A stretch of 64,000 nt of DNA from Clostridiaceae bacterium 14S0207 (GCA_003288255.1 CP026600.1:682001-746000), one strand, 5' to 3'; shown: positions 26,728 to 36,010, counted from the stretch's first letter. Notes: generated by a model not told the origin, from the letters alone. Numbers and translations: made by a program.

Positions 26728-27177
26728 ATGAAGAGGATTATAATTGATAGAGTTTTATGCCAAGGGTGTTTAAATTGTACCTTAGCATGTATGGCTGAGC
26801 ATAATGAAAAAGGGAAATCCATATTTGATTTAAAACTTGAAGATAGTAAAAATGAGAGTAGAAATCATATAACTTTAGATTCAAAAGGAAGATTGACACC
26901 TATATTTTGTAGACATTGTGATAACCCAGAATGTGTTGCTACTTGTATGAGTGGTGCTATGACAAAAGATCCTTCTACTGGTGTTGTAAAATATGATGAA
27001 AAGAAATGTGCATCTTGTTTTATGTGTGTAATGTCATGTCCTTTTGGTGTTCTTAAAGCCGATGAGATTAATAGAAAAGTTATATTGAAATGCGATTTAT
27101 GTAATGGAAGAGAAATTCCAAGATGTGTTGAAAATTGCCCAACTGGAGCTATTTCCTTAAGTAAGGAGGTAGAGTAA
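26728..27177 (+). CDS. cooF: CooF-like four-cluster ferredoxin (electron carrier for CODH)
   Basis: 149 residues, 18 bases after cooS. Four [4Fe-4S] motifs: CQGCLNCTLACMAEHN, CRHCDNPECVATCMSG, CASCFMCVMSCPFGVL and CDLCNGREIPRCVENCPTGA, typical of the HycB/CooF family. It accepts electrons from the CODH D-cluster and passes them on, here presumably to the FAD oxidoreductase encoded one base later. Confidence 0.95.
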   Translation: MKRIIIDRVLCQGCLNCTLACMAEHNEKGKSIFDLKLEDSKNESRNHITLDSKGRLTPIFCRHCDNPECVATCMSGAMTKDPSTGVVKYDEKKCASCFMCVMSCPFGVLKADEINRKVILKCDLCNGREIPRCVENCPTGAISLSKEVE

Positions 27178-28401
27178 ATGAAGTATGTAATTATAGGTGC
27201 GAGTGCTGCAGGTATAAGTGCGGCGAGAACTTTAAGAACAGTAGATCCTAGCTGTGAAATTGTTATGATATCTAAAGATAAAAATGTTTACTCTAGATGT
27301 ATGCTTCATTTAGTTATAGGTGGAGAAAGAGATCTTGAATCAATATCTTTTATAGAGAAAGATTTTTTTGAAAATAATAAGATAAATTGGTTTAAGAATT
27401 CACAAGTAGTTATGATTGATGAGAATGAAAAGGAAGTAGTTTTGAAAAATAACGTAAAAATTACTTATGATAAATTGTTAATAGCATCTGGTTCTTCTGC
27501 TACAATTCCTCCTATTAAAAATTTAATAGAGGCGAATAATGTTTCTTGCCTTAGAAATATTGAAGATGCAGTTTCAATATCTGAAAAGTGTAGATATGGA
27601 GATGATGTTGTAATTATAGGGGCAGGTCTTGTTGGTATTGATGCTGCTATAGGTCTCATTCATAAGGGTGTAAGAATACATTTAATTGAAATGTCCGATA
27701 GAATTTTACCACTTCAATTGGATAAAAAGGCGGCTTCAAAATATGAAGAGTTGCTTTTAAAGAATAATGTAGAGATAATAACTAACGCTTCTGTTCAAGA
27801 AGCAGTATTAGATAGAGATGGTGCTGCTCAAGGTGTGGTTTTAAGTACAGGCAAAATCATACCATGTAAATATATAGTAGTTGCAGCAGGTGTTAAAGCA
27901 AATGTTGATTTTTTAAGCATTTCATCTGTAAAGGTTGAAAGAGGAATTATTATTGATAGTAACTGCAAAACTACTGTTCAAGATATATTTGCGGCAGGTG
28001 ATGTAACAAATTTAGCACCAATATGGCCTGTTGCAATAAAGCAGGGAAAAACAGCGGCACTAAACATGGCTGGTATTGAAACTGTTCATGAAGATAATTT
28101 TGCTTTCCAAAATTCTATGAACTTTTTAGGACTTGATACTGTATCTTTAGGTATAATTCAAGCACCAGATGAAAGCTTTATAACAAGTGTATGTGAAACT
28201 AAAAATAGTTATAAAAAAATTATTCATAAGAATGGCAGAATATATGGAGCCCTATTACAAGGTGATATATCTTATTGTGGAGTTTTAACCCACTTAATAA
28301 AAAATAAGATTAATATATTAAGTAAAAATAAGAATGTATTAGATATAAGTTTTGCTGATTTTTATGGTATAAAAGATAATGGTGAATATTATTTCAGATA
28401 A
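27178..28401 (+). CDS. FAD/NAD(P)-dependent oxidoreductase of the CODH operon (NADH:rubredoxin/ferredoxin reductase-like)
   Basis: 407 residues; begins directly after the cooF stop, translationally coupled. FAD site VIIGASAAGISAARTLR, NAD(P) site DVVIIGAGLVGIDAAIGL, second FAD motif DIFAAGDVTNLAPIWPVA, and a C-terminal dimerisation-like domain. This trio (CODH, CooF, FAD-NAD(P) oxidoreductase) is known in other clostridia and would couple CO oxidation to NAD(P) reduction or, in reverse, help oxidative defence. The electron direction is inferred. Confidence 0.9.
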   Translation: MKYVIIGASAAGISAARTLRTVDPSCEIVMISKDKNVYSRCMLHLVIGGERDLESISFIEKDFFENNKINWFKNSQVVMIDENEKEVVLKNNVKITYDKLLIASGSSATIPPIKNLIEANNVSCLRNIEDAVSISEKCRYGDDVVIIGAGLVGIDAAIGLIHKGVRIHLIEMSDRILPLQLDKKAASKYEELLLKNNVEIITNASVQEAVLDRDGAAQGVVLSTGKIIPCKYIVVAAGVKANVDFLSISSVKVERGIIIDSNCKTTVQDIFAAGDVTNLAPIWPVAIKQGKTAALNMAGIETVHEDNFAFQNSMNFLGLDTVSLGIIQAPDESFITSVCETKNSYKKIIHKNGRIYGALLQGDISYCGVLTHLIKNKINILSKNKNVLDISFADFYGIKDNGEYYFR

Positions 28402-28442
28402 AAATTATGTATTTTAACAATTGAGTTTAACATATAGTACGA

Positions 28443-28484
28443 AACCCACAAAATCTAACTTTTAGTTTTGTGGGTTATTTTAAT
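28443..28484 (+). terminator. Intrinsic terminator of the CODH operon
   Basis: AACCCACAAAA / TTTTGTGGGTT perfect stem, 12-nt loop, then ATTTTAAT. Confidence 0.88.
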
Positions 28485-28608
28485 GTAACGAATGATTTAG
28501 TTAATAGATTTATTATATATAGGTAATTACACTGTAAGAAGAAAAGACTAAAATTGACATAAGTTATTTAAATGATTTATTATAGAACAAAAAGGAAGTG
28601 AATTTACC

Positions 28609-28653
28609 ATGTCTGCACGTAAAAAAGTAGTTAGCTCCATGCAAAGATTGTAG
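28609..28653 (+). CDS. Possible 14-residue leader peptide
   Basis: ATG 28609 with ribosome site AAAGGAAGTG; product MSARKKVVSSMQRL. Its last codons overlap the left arm (28634-28650) of two alternative hairpins, as in translational attenuators. It may instead be a chance frame or the stub of a lost gene. Confidence 0.35.
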   Translation: MSARKKVVSSMQRL

Positions 28654-28724
28654 TATGTGAAAAACTTTTGCTTGGAGCCAAATATATGAATATTAAGTTT
28701 TTCGTATTTTAATCAATCTTTGCA
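28634..28724 (+). promoter_or_regulatory. Leader with mutually exclusive inverted repeats before the CD3324-type gene
   Basis: 28634-28645 (GCTCCATGCAAA) can pair with 28667-28678 (TTTGCTTGGAGC, one mismatch). 28640-28650 (TGCAAAGATTG) can instead pair perfectly with 28714-28724 (CAATCTTTGCA), enclosing a further perfect 9-bp pair 28659-28667 / 28695-28703. The left arm is shared, so the two folds exclude each other. No clear terminator T run. A small palindromic mobile repeat is an alternative reading. Confidence 0.45.
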
Positions 28725-28765
28725 GTCTCATTTATATACTAAATGTAGAGTGGAGCGAAGAAATT

Positions 28766-29041
28766 ATGAAATATGAAAAAGCACAAAATATATTACCACA
28801 TAATATAATTGAAATGATTCAAGAATATATTGATGGTGGATATCTTTATATACCTAGAAAAGATGAAAACAGAAAGTCTTGGGGGGAAAATACCCAAACT
28901 AAAATCTATTTGAAAGAACGAGATAAAGAAATATTTAATAAGTATTCCCAAGGAATAGCTGTTAAGGTTTTATCTGAGCAGTATTTCTTAACGGAAAGCA
29001 GTATTAGAAGAATAATTAGAAATGAAAGAAATAATGCTTAA
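28766..29041 (+). CDS. CD3324-family / Mor-like helix-turn-helix protein
   Basis: 91 residues. NILPHNIIEMIQEYIDGGYL, YIPRKDENRKSWGENTQTK, then an HTH at the C-terminus (GIAVKVLSEQYFLTESSIRRIIRNE). This matches the small clostridial CD3324-type proteins related to the Mor activator fold. Probably DNA-binding; target unknown. Ribosome site is weak (GAGTGGAGCGAAG), which fits regulation at the level of the long structured leader. Confidence 0.8.
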   Translation: MKYEKAQNILPHNIIEMIQEYIDGGYLYIPRKDENRKSWGENTQTKIYLKERDKEIFNKYSQGIAVKVLSEQYFLTESSIRRIIRNERNNA

Positions 29042-29046
29042 TATAA

Positions 29047-29098
29047 AAGGCGTATTTTTCACAGTTTTTACTATGAAAAGTATGCCTTAAATTTTTAT
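29047..29098 (+). terminator. Intrinsic terminator
   Basis: AAGGCGTATTTTTCA pairs with TGAAAAGTATGCCTT, followed by AAATTTTTATT. Confidence 0.8.
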
Positions 29099-29389
29099 TA
29101 TTTATTACATAGAAATTATGGTGTTTTTATATTTTAACTTTAGTTTATACATAGATAAATCCATTTTTAATAGAGGCTCTTGTGATTATAAACATTACAG
29201 ATTTATTTATGAACTTGGGTTTTACATTCTATGATGTTATTATTTATTGGGGAAATACAAGGGAATAAAGTTTTTAATAATAGTTTTATATTGTAATCTT
29301 TTACAAAAGTAATTTATAAATAATTTTTTATAAAATAGGAACATAGTACAAAATTTTAGGAGAAGTTTTTTAATAGGAGGCAGATAATA
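29099..29389. other. Intergenic region
   Basis: AT-rich stretch before the metallo-hydrolase gene; no hairpin, RNA or small gene with support. TTTACAAAAG near 29300 could be a -35 element. Confidence 0.4.
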
Positions 29390-30196
29390 ATGAGTAAAGA
29401 AAAAATAAATCTTCCACAAGAATTATTTGATAATACACCTTTGGAACCAACAAAGGTTTTTGATAATTTATACTGTATAGGTAGCAGAAGTGTTGTAACA
29501 TGGGTGCTAAAAACATCTGAAGGGATTATTCTAATTGATTCTATGTGGGATAATCGTGATGCACAATTAATTATTGATGGTATGAAAAAATTAAATTTAA
29601 ATCCAGAAGAGATTAAATATATTATCATAACACATGGACATGGAGATCATTATGGTGGCGCACAATTTATTAAGGATAATTATAAAGCGAAAATAGCTAT
29701 GAGCCAAATAGATTATAACTTTATGAATAATGTTAAATGTGGAGCGAATGGACCTAGATCACCAAAATGTTTAGTGGATATTAAAATAAAAGATAGACAA
29801 AAAATACAATTAGGTGATACCACGGTAAATATTATACATACACCAGGACATACGCCAGGTTGCGTATCTTTGATTTTCCCAGTTAAACAAAATGGGAAGG
29901 TTTACAATGTAGCTCAATGGGGTGGTCTTGGAGTTCCAAATGATTTAGAAGCAAAGATAGATTACAGAAAAGCTATTGATTATTTTGAAAAGTATGTACA
30001 AGCTCAGCAGGTAAGCGTTGAAATTACGGCCCATTTATTTTGTGAAAATGGATATTTAAATTTGGAAACAGTAAGAAATAGAAAATGCAATGAAGAGAAC
30101 CCTTTTATAATAGGCGAGGCAGGTATTAAAAATTATTTTAATAATTTAAGAAAGAGAGTAGATGATAAAATCTCAGAACAAAAGGAACAGGAATAG
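29390..30196 (+). CDS. Metallo-beta-lactamase-fold hydrolase (class B3-like)
   Basis: 268 residues; ribosome site TAGGAGGC. Zinc motif THGHGDHYGGAQF (H-x-H-x-D-H), third histidine in IIHTPGHTPGCVSL and fourth in EITAHLFCENG. The N-terminal KVFDNLYCIGSRSVVTWVLK and IILIDSMWDN are typical of subclass-B3-like proteins, many of which are not beta-lactamases. No signal peptide is present, so a cytoplasmic hydrolase is more likely than a secreted antibiotic-degrading enzyme. Substrate unknown. Confidence 0.82.
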   Translation: MSKEKINLPQELFDNTPLEPTKVFDNLYCIGSRSVVTWVLKTSEGIILIDSMWDNRDAQLIIDGMKKLNLNPEEIKYIIITHGHGDHYGGAQFIKDNYKAKIAMSQIDYNFMNNVKCGANGPRSPKCLVDIKIKDRQKIQLGDTTVNIIHTPGHTPGCVSLIFPVKQNGKVYNVAQWGGLGVPNDLEAKIDYRKAIDYFEKYVQAQQVSVEITAHLFCENGYLNLETVRNRKCNEENPFIIGEAGIKNYFNNLRKRVDDKISEQKEQE

Positions 30197-30545
30197 TTAT
30201 TATAATATTTGGTTAGTTATTTTACAGGTCATAATCAAGATAGAATGGTTTTATATTATTAAATATTAAAATTTTATTCAAGATAAATTCACTAATTTTT
30301 AATATATTCATAATTATTTTAAAATATTGTATATATGCTTAAATAAATTAACGTAAATACTTATATCAATGATTTTTAGCGTATTTTTTATTAAAACTTC
30401 TTTGATAAATAGACTTATTTTTATTCAAAATTTGATTTAACGCTTTAGCTGTATAAATTGAGTAAATAATAGAATTTATTGTATAATAAGTTCATAAAAA
30501 TGGAAAACTAAAAAATACTATACTCAACAACATGGGGGGCGTTAT
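30197..30545. other. Intergenic region with promoter of the lipoprotein gene
   Basis: About 350 AT-rich bases. Apart from the promoter at 30458-30487 nothing recognisable is seen; no terminator is evident for the metallo-hydrolase gene. Confidence 0.5.
30458..30487 (+). promoter_or_regulatory. Promoter of the DUF5050 lipoprotein gene
   Basis: TTGAGT (30458-30463), 18-base spacer, TATAAT (30482-30487), about 58 bases before the ATG. Confidence 0.55.
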
Positions 30546-31631
30546 ATGAAGAACAGAAATAAATTAGTTACGATGTTAATATTTTGTTTATTAGTACTAA
30601 ATGGATGCAGAAATACAGAATATGAGGTAAAAAAGCTAAGAAATAAAGAAGAAATAAAATACTCTAAAAGTAAGTTAGTTGGAATGACCCATGAGAAATA
30701 TAGTGATAGTTATAGAATATTCGGGAACTCAGTAAATAATTTTCAAAACAAAATTCATGCTAGCAAGTATAATGATAGGATATATTATTGTGGAAAAGAC
30801 ATAAGGGGAGTATATAGTGTTGAATTAAGTGGAGAAAATGAAAAAAAAATTAATAATGATAGAGCTACATTTATTAATGTTTATAAAGATAGATTATATT
30901 ATATAAATAATAGTGGTAATAACAATACTGAACTTATATCTGTTAAACTTGATGGAAAAACGGATAGAAGAGTTATATCCGAAAATGTAGATCAGGTTCT
31001 TATAAAGAATGATAATCTTGTTTATGTAACAAGTTTAAAATGCTTAATGGGTAAAATTCCAGCTTATGTAGGATGCAATATGATAAGTTATGGATTGAAT
31101 AAGAATGGAGAGAAAAAAATTTTTGATGCAGGGTATGGTTCATCTGTAATTATTGATGAAAAAACTGTTTTAGCATCCTCACCTATAATTGAAAATTATA
31201 TTAGTGTAAATGGTAAAAAAATTTATCCTCAATGCTATAAAAACCATCCCAAAATACAGTTTTTGGGTTCACATGAAAATTATATTGTAGTTTTATTAGA
31301 TAAATCTACAGATAATGTTGATAATCAGGTATGTGCAATTGAAAAAGATGGAGCTTGTTATAAAATCATTCCCTGTAAAGATGTTAAAAGTAAAATTTTA
31401 GTAGGTAAAAAATTCTACTATTATAAATTTAATGATTTTATGTGCTTTAATTTAGAAAATGGTAGAAAAACAAAATTATTTGAGTATGTATATAAGGATA
31501 GTGATTTGTTTGATTTTGAGGGAATAATATACACAAGAATAAATAATAAATTTATAGCTATGTATGACACAAATAAAAAAAAGGTAACAGATGAATTTAG
31601 TAATTACTTAGAAAAGAAAATAGATAATTAA
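30546..31631 (+). CDS. Lipoprotein with DUF5050-like beta-propeller
   Basis: 361 residues; ribosome site GGGGGGC. Signal peptide with lipobox VLNGC (Cys21). The mature part has repeats of the DUF5050 type: NDRIYYCGKDIRGVYSVELS, KDRLYYINNSGNNN, ELISVKLDGKTDRRVISEN, NGRKTKLFEY, i.e. tandem Y-Y strands followed by 'V-x-L-D-G', which build a propeller outside the membrane. Ligand unknown. Converges on the GxGYxYP gene across an 18-bp terminator stem. Confidence 0.8.
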   Translation: MKNRNKLVTMLIFCLLVLNGCRNTEYEVKKLRNKEEIKYSKSKLVGMTHEKYSDSYRIFGNSVNNFQNKIHASKYNDRIYYCGKDIRGVYSVELSGENEKKINNDRATFINVYKDRLYYINNSGNNNTELISVKLDGKTDRRVISENVDQVLIKNDNLVYVTSLKCLMGKIPAYVGCNMISYGLNKNGEKKIFDAGYGSSVIIDEKTVLASSPIIENYISVNGKKIYPQCYKNHPKIQFLGSHENYIVVLLDKSTDNVDNQVCAIEKDGACYKIIPCKDVKSKILVGKKFYYYKFNDFMCFNLENGRKTKLFEYVYKDSDLFDFEGIIYTRINNKFIAMYDTNKKKVTDEFSNYLEKKIDN

Positions 31632-31640
31632 ACAATAGAT

Positions 31641-31692
31641 TATATCTAATTATCACTACTATAAATTAGTGATAATTAGATATAAGTTTATT
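31641..31692. terminator. Bidirectional terminator
   Basis: Perfect 18-bp inverted repeat TATATCTAATTATCACTA / TAGTGATAATTAGATATA with an 8-nt loop between converging genes. Confidence 0.88.
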
Positions 31693-31703
31693 AAAATAAA
31701 AAT

Positions 31704-33419
31704 TTAATGAGGAATATTTTCTTTAATTAATTTCATAAAAGAATCTGGTGAAACTACTCTTACTTTAGAATTTTTATTTAGTTTATCTACAACATTTTTG
31801 ATATTGTTCATATCTTTACTCCATGCATGAACATAAATAAATGTATATGCATTAGGATCTTTTACATTTGTATATCCTTTTTCAATTCTGTCATTTATGT
31901 TTTGAATAAGTGTATTTTCATCTTCAAGTTCATGCCAAAGTAAATCCCTACAAGATACAATAGGTTTATTATTTGACCAGGATATTTTACCATGATAGTC
32001 ATCATGTCTGTGATAATTAAGGTAAAATAAACCATCAATATTGGAGTGACATGTGAACTTATTCCAGATTTTATTATCATAAAAAGAATCATCATCAATT
32101 ATAACTGCATAATTTTCATCAACATTTTTCATATATTTATTTAAAGATTTTGTATATGTTTTTAATTTGTTCTTAGGAAACTTACTAGGATATATATATC
32201 CCATACCAGAAGGTGGTACTAAAAAATCATCTTTATTTAAGCCAGTACTAGCATCTTTGTAATATTCTTTAAATACAGTGGGAGCTAGATAGTAAAGTGA
32301 TGGACTTATTGTCCATCCCATATTAAATTGTCCTCTATTTGGTGAACCATACCATTTAGGTGAATTATAATTACTACCAAGAAGCCATTGTTGATTGTCA
32401 CCATCGGACATAACAATAGTTACATAGTGAACATTATCTTCTTTTTTTATTTTCTTACTAGGTTTTTGTTTTATTGGATTAGATGGAAAGGCACTTAAAA
32501 CAGTTAAATTGTATGACCAATCAGATGCGACCATACTAATTCCATATTTTGATGTAATGGATACATTTTCATGTTCATCAGGTCCCCAACCTAAACATAT
32601 CCCATTAGTTTTCATAGATTTAAAAACTTTTTCTCTTAAAGTTTTGTCAGAAACACTATCTTCATAAAAAATTAAGGATTTTGTCATTATGGCATAATCC
32701 CTTAAAGCAACAGCTTTACTAGGAGATAACTCTATGACAGTAGAATGATTTAATCCAGAATTCCACAAGTTATCATATGCCCAATTTTTATCCGTATTTC
32801 TACAATCTTTAACTATATTTGTTATACCGCAATTTCTAACTAAACCTTCAAGATTTCTATCTATAGCTATACAATTTTTTAAAGAGGCAAGAGAACAAGC
32901 GTTATTAATAGAAGGATCTTTTAAAGAATTACGACTATAAAGTACATATCCATGTATAAAAGGCCTAAATTTTTTTATTAATGTCCAAGGATTTTCAACT
33001 AATTCATAAGTGACACCGTAATGATTTTTTAGATCTTCAAGCCAAATTTTATAATCAGGTTGCAGAGAGTTAAGGGTATAAATTTGAGACTCTGATCTAT
33101 TAGAAATTAAACCTTGAAGTGTGGCTATCATAGTTTTTTCTTCTTCAATCATATAATCCTGAGATATAACATAAAGATGTTTAGGAATTTTTGAATTCTT
33201 TATATAAGGATTGTTATTGGAAGTGATAGGAATTTTATTCTGTTGTTTTATTTCATAATTATTATTAGTAGAATTACATGGATTTAATGTGGTAATACTT
33301 TGGTTATTTTTTTTATTAGGAGTAACTACTGTATATATGTTAAACGAAGTAAAAAAAATGGTACAAATAAAGAGAGAAATAATTAATTTTGATATATGTT
33401 TTTTAAAAAAATTTTTCAT
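31704..33419 (-). CDS. GxGYxYP-family putative glycoside hydrolase, membrane-anchored
   Basis: 571 residues. N-terminal hydrophobic helix (about 10-30: KLIISLFICTIFFTSFNIYT) acts as signal or anchor. Next a Ser/Asn-rich linker, an N-terminal domain (KHLYVISQDYMIEEEKTMIA ... NRSESQIYTLN), and the family core HYVTIVMSDGDNQQWLLGSN, NMGWTISPSLYYLAPTVFKE, and the defining PPSGMGYIYPSKFP (G-x-G-Y-x-Y-P). Proteins of this family are predicted carbohydrate-active enzymes, mostly known from genomes. Acts outside the cell. Minus-strand ribosome site GAGGTG. The 350-bp gap beyond its start holds divergent promoters. Confidence 0.85.
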   Translation of the reverse strand: MKNFFKKHISKLIISLFICTIFFTSFNIYTVVTPNKKNNQSITTLNPCNSTNNNYEIKQQNKIPITSNNNPYIKNSKIPKHLYVISQDYMIEEEKTMIATLQGLISNRSESQIYTLNSLQPDYKIWLEDLKNHYGVTYELVENPWTLIKKFRPFIHGYVLYSRNSLKDPSINNACSLASLKNCIAIDRNLEGLVRNCGITNIVKDCRNTDKNWAYDNLWNSGLNHSTVIELSPSKAVALRDYAIMTKSLIFYEDSVSDKTLREKVFKSMKTNGICLGWGPDEHENVSITSKYGISMVASDWSYNLTVLSAFPSNPIKQKPSKKIKKEDNVHYVTIVMSDGDNQQWLLGSNYNSPKWYGSPNRGQFNMGWTISPSLYYLAPTVFKEYYKDASTGLNKDDFLVPPSGMGYIYPSKFPKNKLKTYTKSLNKYMKNVDENYAVIIDDDSFYDNKIWNKFTCHSNIDGLFYLNYHRHDDYHGKISWSNNKPIVSCRDLLWHELEDENTLIQNINDRIEKGYTNVKDPNAYTFIYVHAWSKDMNNIKNVVDKLNKNSKVRVVSPDSFMKLIKENIPH

Positions 33420-33769
33420 ATATATTCACCTCAAATTTATTACTTAATAAATTTAGTATGATCAGTTATAGAGAAAATATAAAATTTTTTAGTTTCTTTT
33501 TACGAGTTATGAAATAAATTTTTTATTAGAGGAAAAGTTTTATGAAAATATTATTAAGAATATCAATAAAGGTAACAAACTTATTAAAAAAAAATTTATA
33601 ATAAGATGTGTGTAAATAACTTTTGTATGAACAAAAACTAGGTATAATTGATCATAGGTTTTGTTTAAATAGTATATAAAATTATGCACTACAAATATAT
33701 TAAATAATACTTTATAATAAAATAGAATAATTATTATATACTTAAGAGAAAGGTCAAAGGGAGGAAGAT
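33420..33769. other. Divergent intergenic region
   Basis: About 350 AT-rich bases between the GxGYxYP gene (minus) and the deacetylase gene (plus). Promoter-like TATAAT matches occur but cannot be ranked; no RNA or gene seen. Confidence 0.45.
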
Positions 33770-34648
33770 ATGAAGAAAAAAATTATAATAGGTATTATTG
33801 TAGTGTTAGCTGTTATAGGTATATATAATTTTATACAAATGAAATATACATATAATTATTTTAATGTTGATTTAGATACAGATATAAGATATAAAAAGCA
33901 ATTAATAAAGGATGCAGAAAAAGAAAATAAAAAACATAATGAACACAAAAAGAATATAGAATATATACAAAAAAAAACGGAGAATGTTAACATTCCAATT
34001 TTAATGTATCATTCTATTTCTAATATTAATCCGATAAACAAGCTTTTAATGCCAGTGGATAAATTTGAAGAACAGATAAAATGGCTTAAAGAAAATGGTT
34101 TTACTCCAATGCTTATGAAGGATGTCGTAGGGGCATTTAAAACAGGCAAAGTTCCTAAACGTCCTGTAGCTCTTACTTTTGATGATGGATATTTTGATAA
34201 TTATACAGATGCCTATAGGATACTTGAAAAGTATGATATGAAGGGTACTTTCTTTGTAATCACAAATTATGTTAATCAAGATGGCATGTATATGAATTTG
34301 AACATGCTAAAGGAAATGAAGGCTCATGGAATGGATATTCAAAGTCATACATCAGATCATAAAAGATTAAATTGGAGGGGAAGAGAAGCACAAACTAAAG
34401 CTATTAATGATGCTAAAATATATTTAAAAGAAAAGTTGGGAATAGACAATAAATATTTGTGTTATCCTGTAGGCAGATATACAAAAACAACGTTAGAAGT
34501 AACTAAATCTGCAGGCATGGAAGCGGCCGTAACTACCAAAAATGGAATTGCTAATATAGACAATGGTATTCTTTCTTTAGATAGAGTAAGAATGGAACCT
34601 ATGAGTTTAGATGATTTTAAGAAAATTTTTCAGGAATATTTAAGATAA
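33770..34648 (+). CDS. Polysaccharide deacetylase (CE4), membrane-anchored
   Basis: 292 residues; ribosome site GGGAGGAAGAT. N-terminal transmembrane helix (about 4-24), a charged linker, then the NodB domain: IPILMYHSISN, VALTFDDGYFDNYTDAYRIL (motif 1, catalytic and metal Asp), DIQSHTSDHKRLN (motif 2, metal His pair), LCYPVGRY (motif 3) and the C-terminal AVTTKNGIANIDNGILSLDRVR. It removes N- or O-acetyl groups from cell-wall peptidoglycan or another surface glycan, commonly giving lysozyme resistance. Confidence 0.92.
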   Translation: MKKKIIIGIIVVLAVIGIYNFIQMKYTYNYFNVDLDTDIRYKKQLIKDAEKENKKHNEHKKNIEYIQKKTENVNIPILMYHSISNINPINKLLMPVDKFEEQIKWLKENGFTPMLMKDVVGAFKTGKVPKRPVALTFDDGYFDNYTDAYRILEKYDMKGTFFVITNYVNQDGMYMNLNMLKEMKAHGMDIQSHTSDHKRLNWRGREAQTKAINDAKIYLKEKLGIDNKYLCYPVGRYTKTTLEVTKSAGMEAAVTTKNGIANIDNGILSLDRVRMEPMSLDDFKKIFQEYLR

Positions 34649-34660
34649 AAATGTTTTAAA

Positions 34661-34711
34661 AATATAAACCGACTATGAAGAGAGTTCTTTATAGTCGGTT
34701 TATATTTTTAT
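34661..34711. terminator. Bidirectional terminator
   Basis: AATATAAACCGACTA / TAGTCGGTTTATATT perfect 15-bp stem between converging genes, T-rich on both strands. Confidence 0.9.
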
Positions 34712-34714
34712 ACA

Positions 34715-35875
34715 TTATTTTTTATTAAAGAAATCAACTATCATGGCAATTGATTGATCTCCTGAAATGTTACAAGCGGTTCCAAAACTATCTTGTGCTA
34801 CATATAAGGCTATCATTAAAGCTAGCATGGATTCATTAAATCCTAATATAGACTGTAATACTCCAAGTTCAGCCATAACACATCCACCAGGTACCCCTGG
34901 GGCTGCTACTAAAGAAACACCAAGCATTGCTATAAAGCCACTAAAAACTGATAAAGTTATAGGCATTCCATTTAATCTCATTACAGCCATTGCACAAAGT
35001 GTTAAAGTAATTGTACTACCAGACATATGAGTAGTAGCACAAAGAGGTATAACAAATTGTCTTATTCCCTTAGAAATACCCATTTTTTCGGAGCATTCTA
35101 TATTCACAGGAATACTTGCTGCAGAAGATTGAGTACCTAATGCTGTTAAATATGCAGTTGTTTGTATTTTCAAGCATTTAAATATATTTTGTTTGCTTAT
35201 AGTACAACCAATAGTAAATTGAAATAATATAATTATCATATGACATATTATAATTATGAAAAATACTTTTCCGAATACTGATAATACAGCTGTAGATTTT
35301 CCAGTATAAGTCATGTTTGCAAATATACCAAGAATATACAAAGGAAGTAATGGAATAATAACCTTTGATATAACTTTTGAAACAATTTTTTGGAAATCTA
35401 GAGCTATTTGTTTTAATATATCACTCTTTACAGCAGAAATTCCTAATCCTAATAAAAAAGCAAATATAAGTGCAGTCATAACTCCCATTATAGGTTCCAT
35501 TTCAATATTGAAAAAAGGTTTTAAATCAGCTGCGGCTTTTCCAATAGCGTTTGAAGTAGAAGGAGTTATAATAAATGGTAAAATACCTTTTCCAACGGTA
35601 TATGCAAAAAATCCAGAAATTAATGTAAAGATGTAAGCGATTCCTACGGTAAGACCTAATAATTTACCAGCTCCGTTTCCAAGTTCAGCAATACCAGATA
35701 CAATAAAACCTAAAATAATTACTGGTATAATAAATCCAAGAAAGTTCCCGAAAATTAAACTAATAGTTACAAAGAATCTTACGACCATTACGGGGGTAAA
35801 CTTACCTATTAAAATACCTAATATAATACCTAAGATGATTTTGGGGATTAAACCCAGTTTAAAATTTTTAAACAT
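34715..35875 (-). CDS. Dicarboxylate/amino acid:cation symporter (DAACS family)
   Basis: 386 residues; minus-strand ribosome site TAGGAGGC. About eight membrane helices plus re-entrant loops. Family motifs: LGTQSSAASIPVNIECSEKM (serine-rich hairpin), STITLTLCAMAVMRLNGMPI, AAPGVPGGCVMAELGVLQSI and GTACNISGDQSIAMIVDFFN, which form the substrate and Na+/H+ sites. It imports glutamate, serine/threonine or C4-dicarboxylates; specificity is not readable. Shorter than GltP (about 430) but complete. Confidence 0.9.
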   Translation of the reverse strand: MFKNFKLGLIPKIILGIILGILIGKFTPVMVVRFFVTISLIFGNFLGFIIPVIILGFIVSGIAELGNGAGKLLGLTVGIAYIFTLISGFFAYTVGKGILPFIITPSTSNAIGKAAADLKPFFNIEMEPIMGVMTALIFAFLLGLGISAVKSDILKQIALDFQKIVSKVISKVIIPLLPLYILGIFANMTYTGKSTAVLSVFGKVFFIIIICHMIIILFQFTIGCTISKQNIFKCLKIQTTAYLTALGTQSSAASIPVNIECSEKMGISKGIRQFVIPLCATTHMSGSTITLTLCAMAVMRLNGMPITLSVFSGFIAMLGVSLVAAPGVPGGCVMAELGVLQSILGFNESMLALMIALYVAQDSFGTACNISGDQSIAMIVDFFNKK

Positions 35876-36010
35876 GTTAGCCTCCTATTTGAAAAAATAT
35901 GTCGTATTTATTTTAATTATGATTAATTGTAACAAAAAAATAGGAATAAAAAAAGTAAAATATTGAATAATACAAAAAAATACTTAAATAGATTTCAGAA
36001 AAAAATAAAA

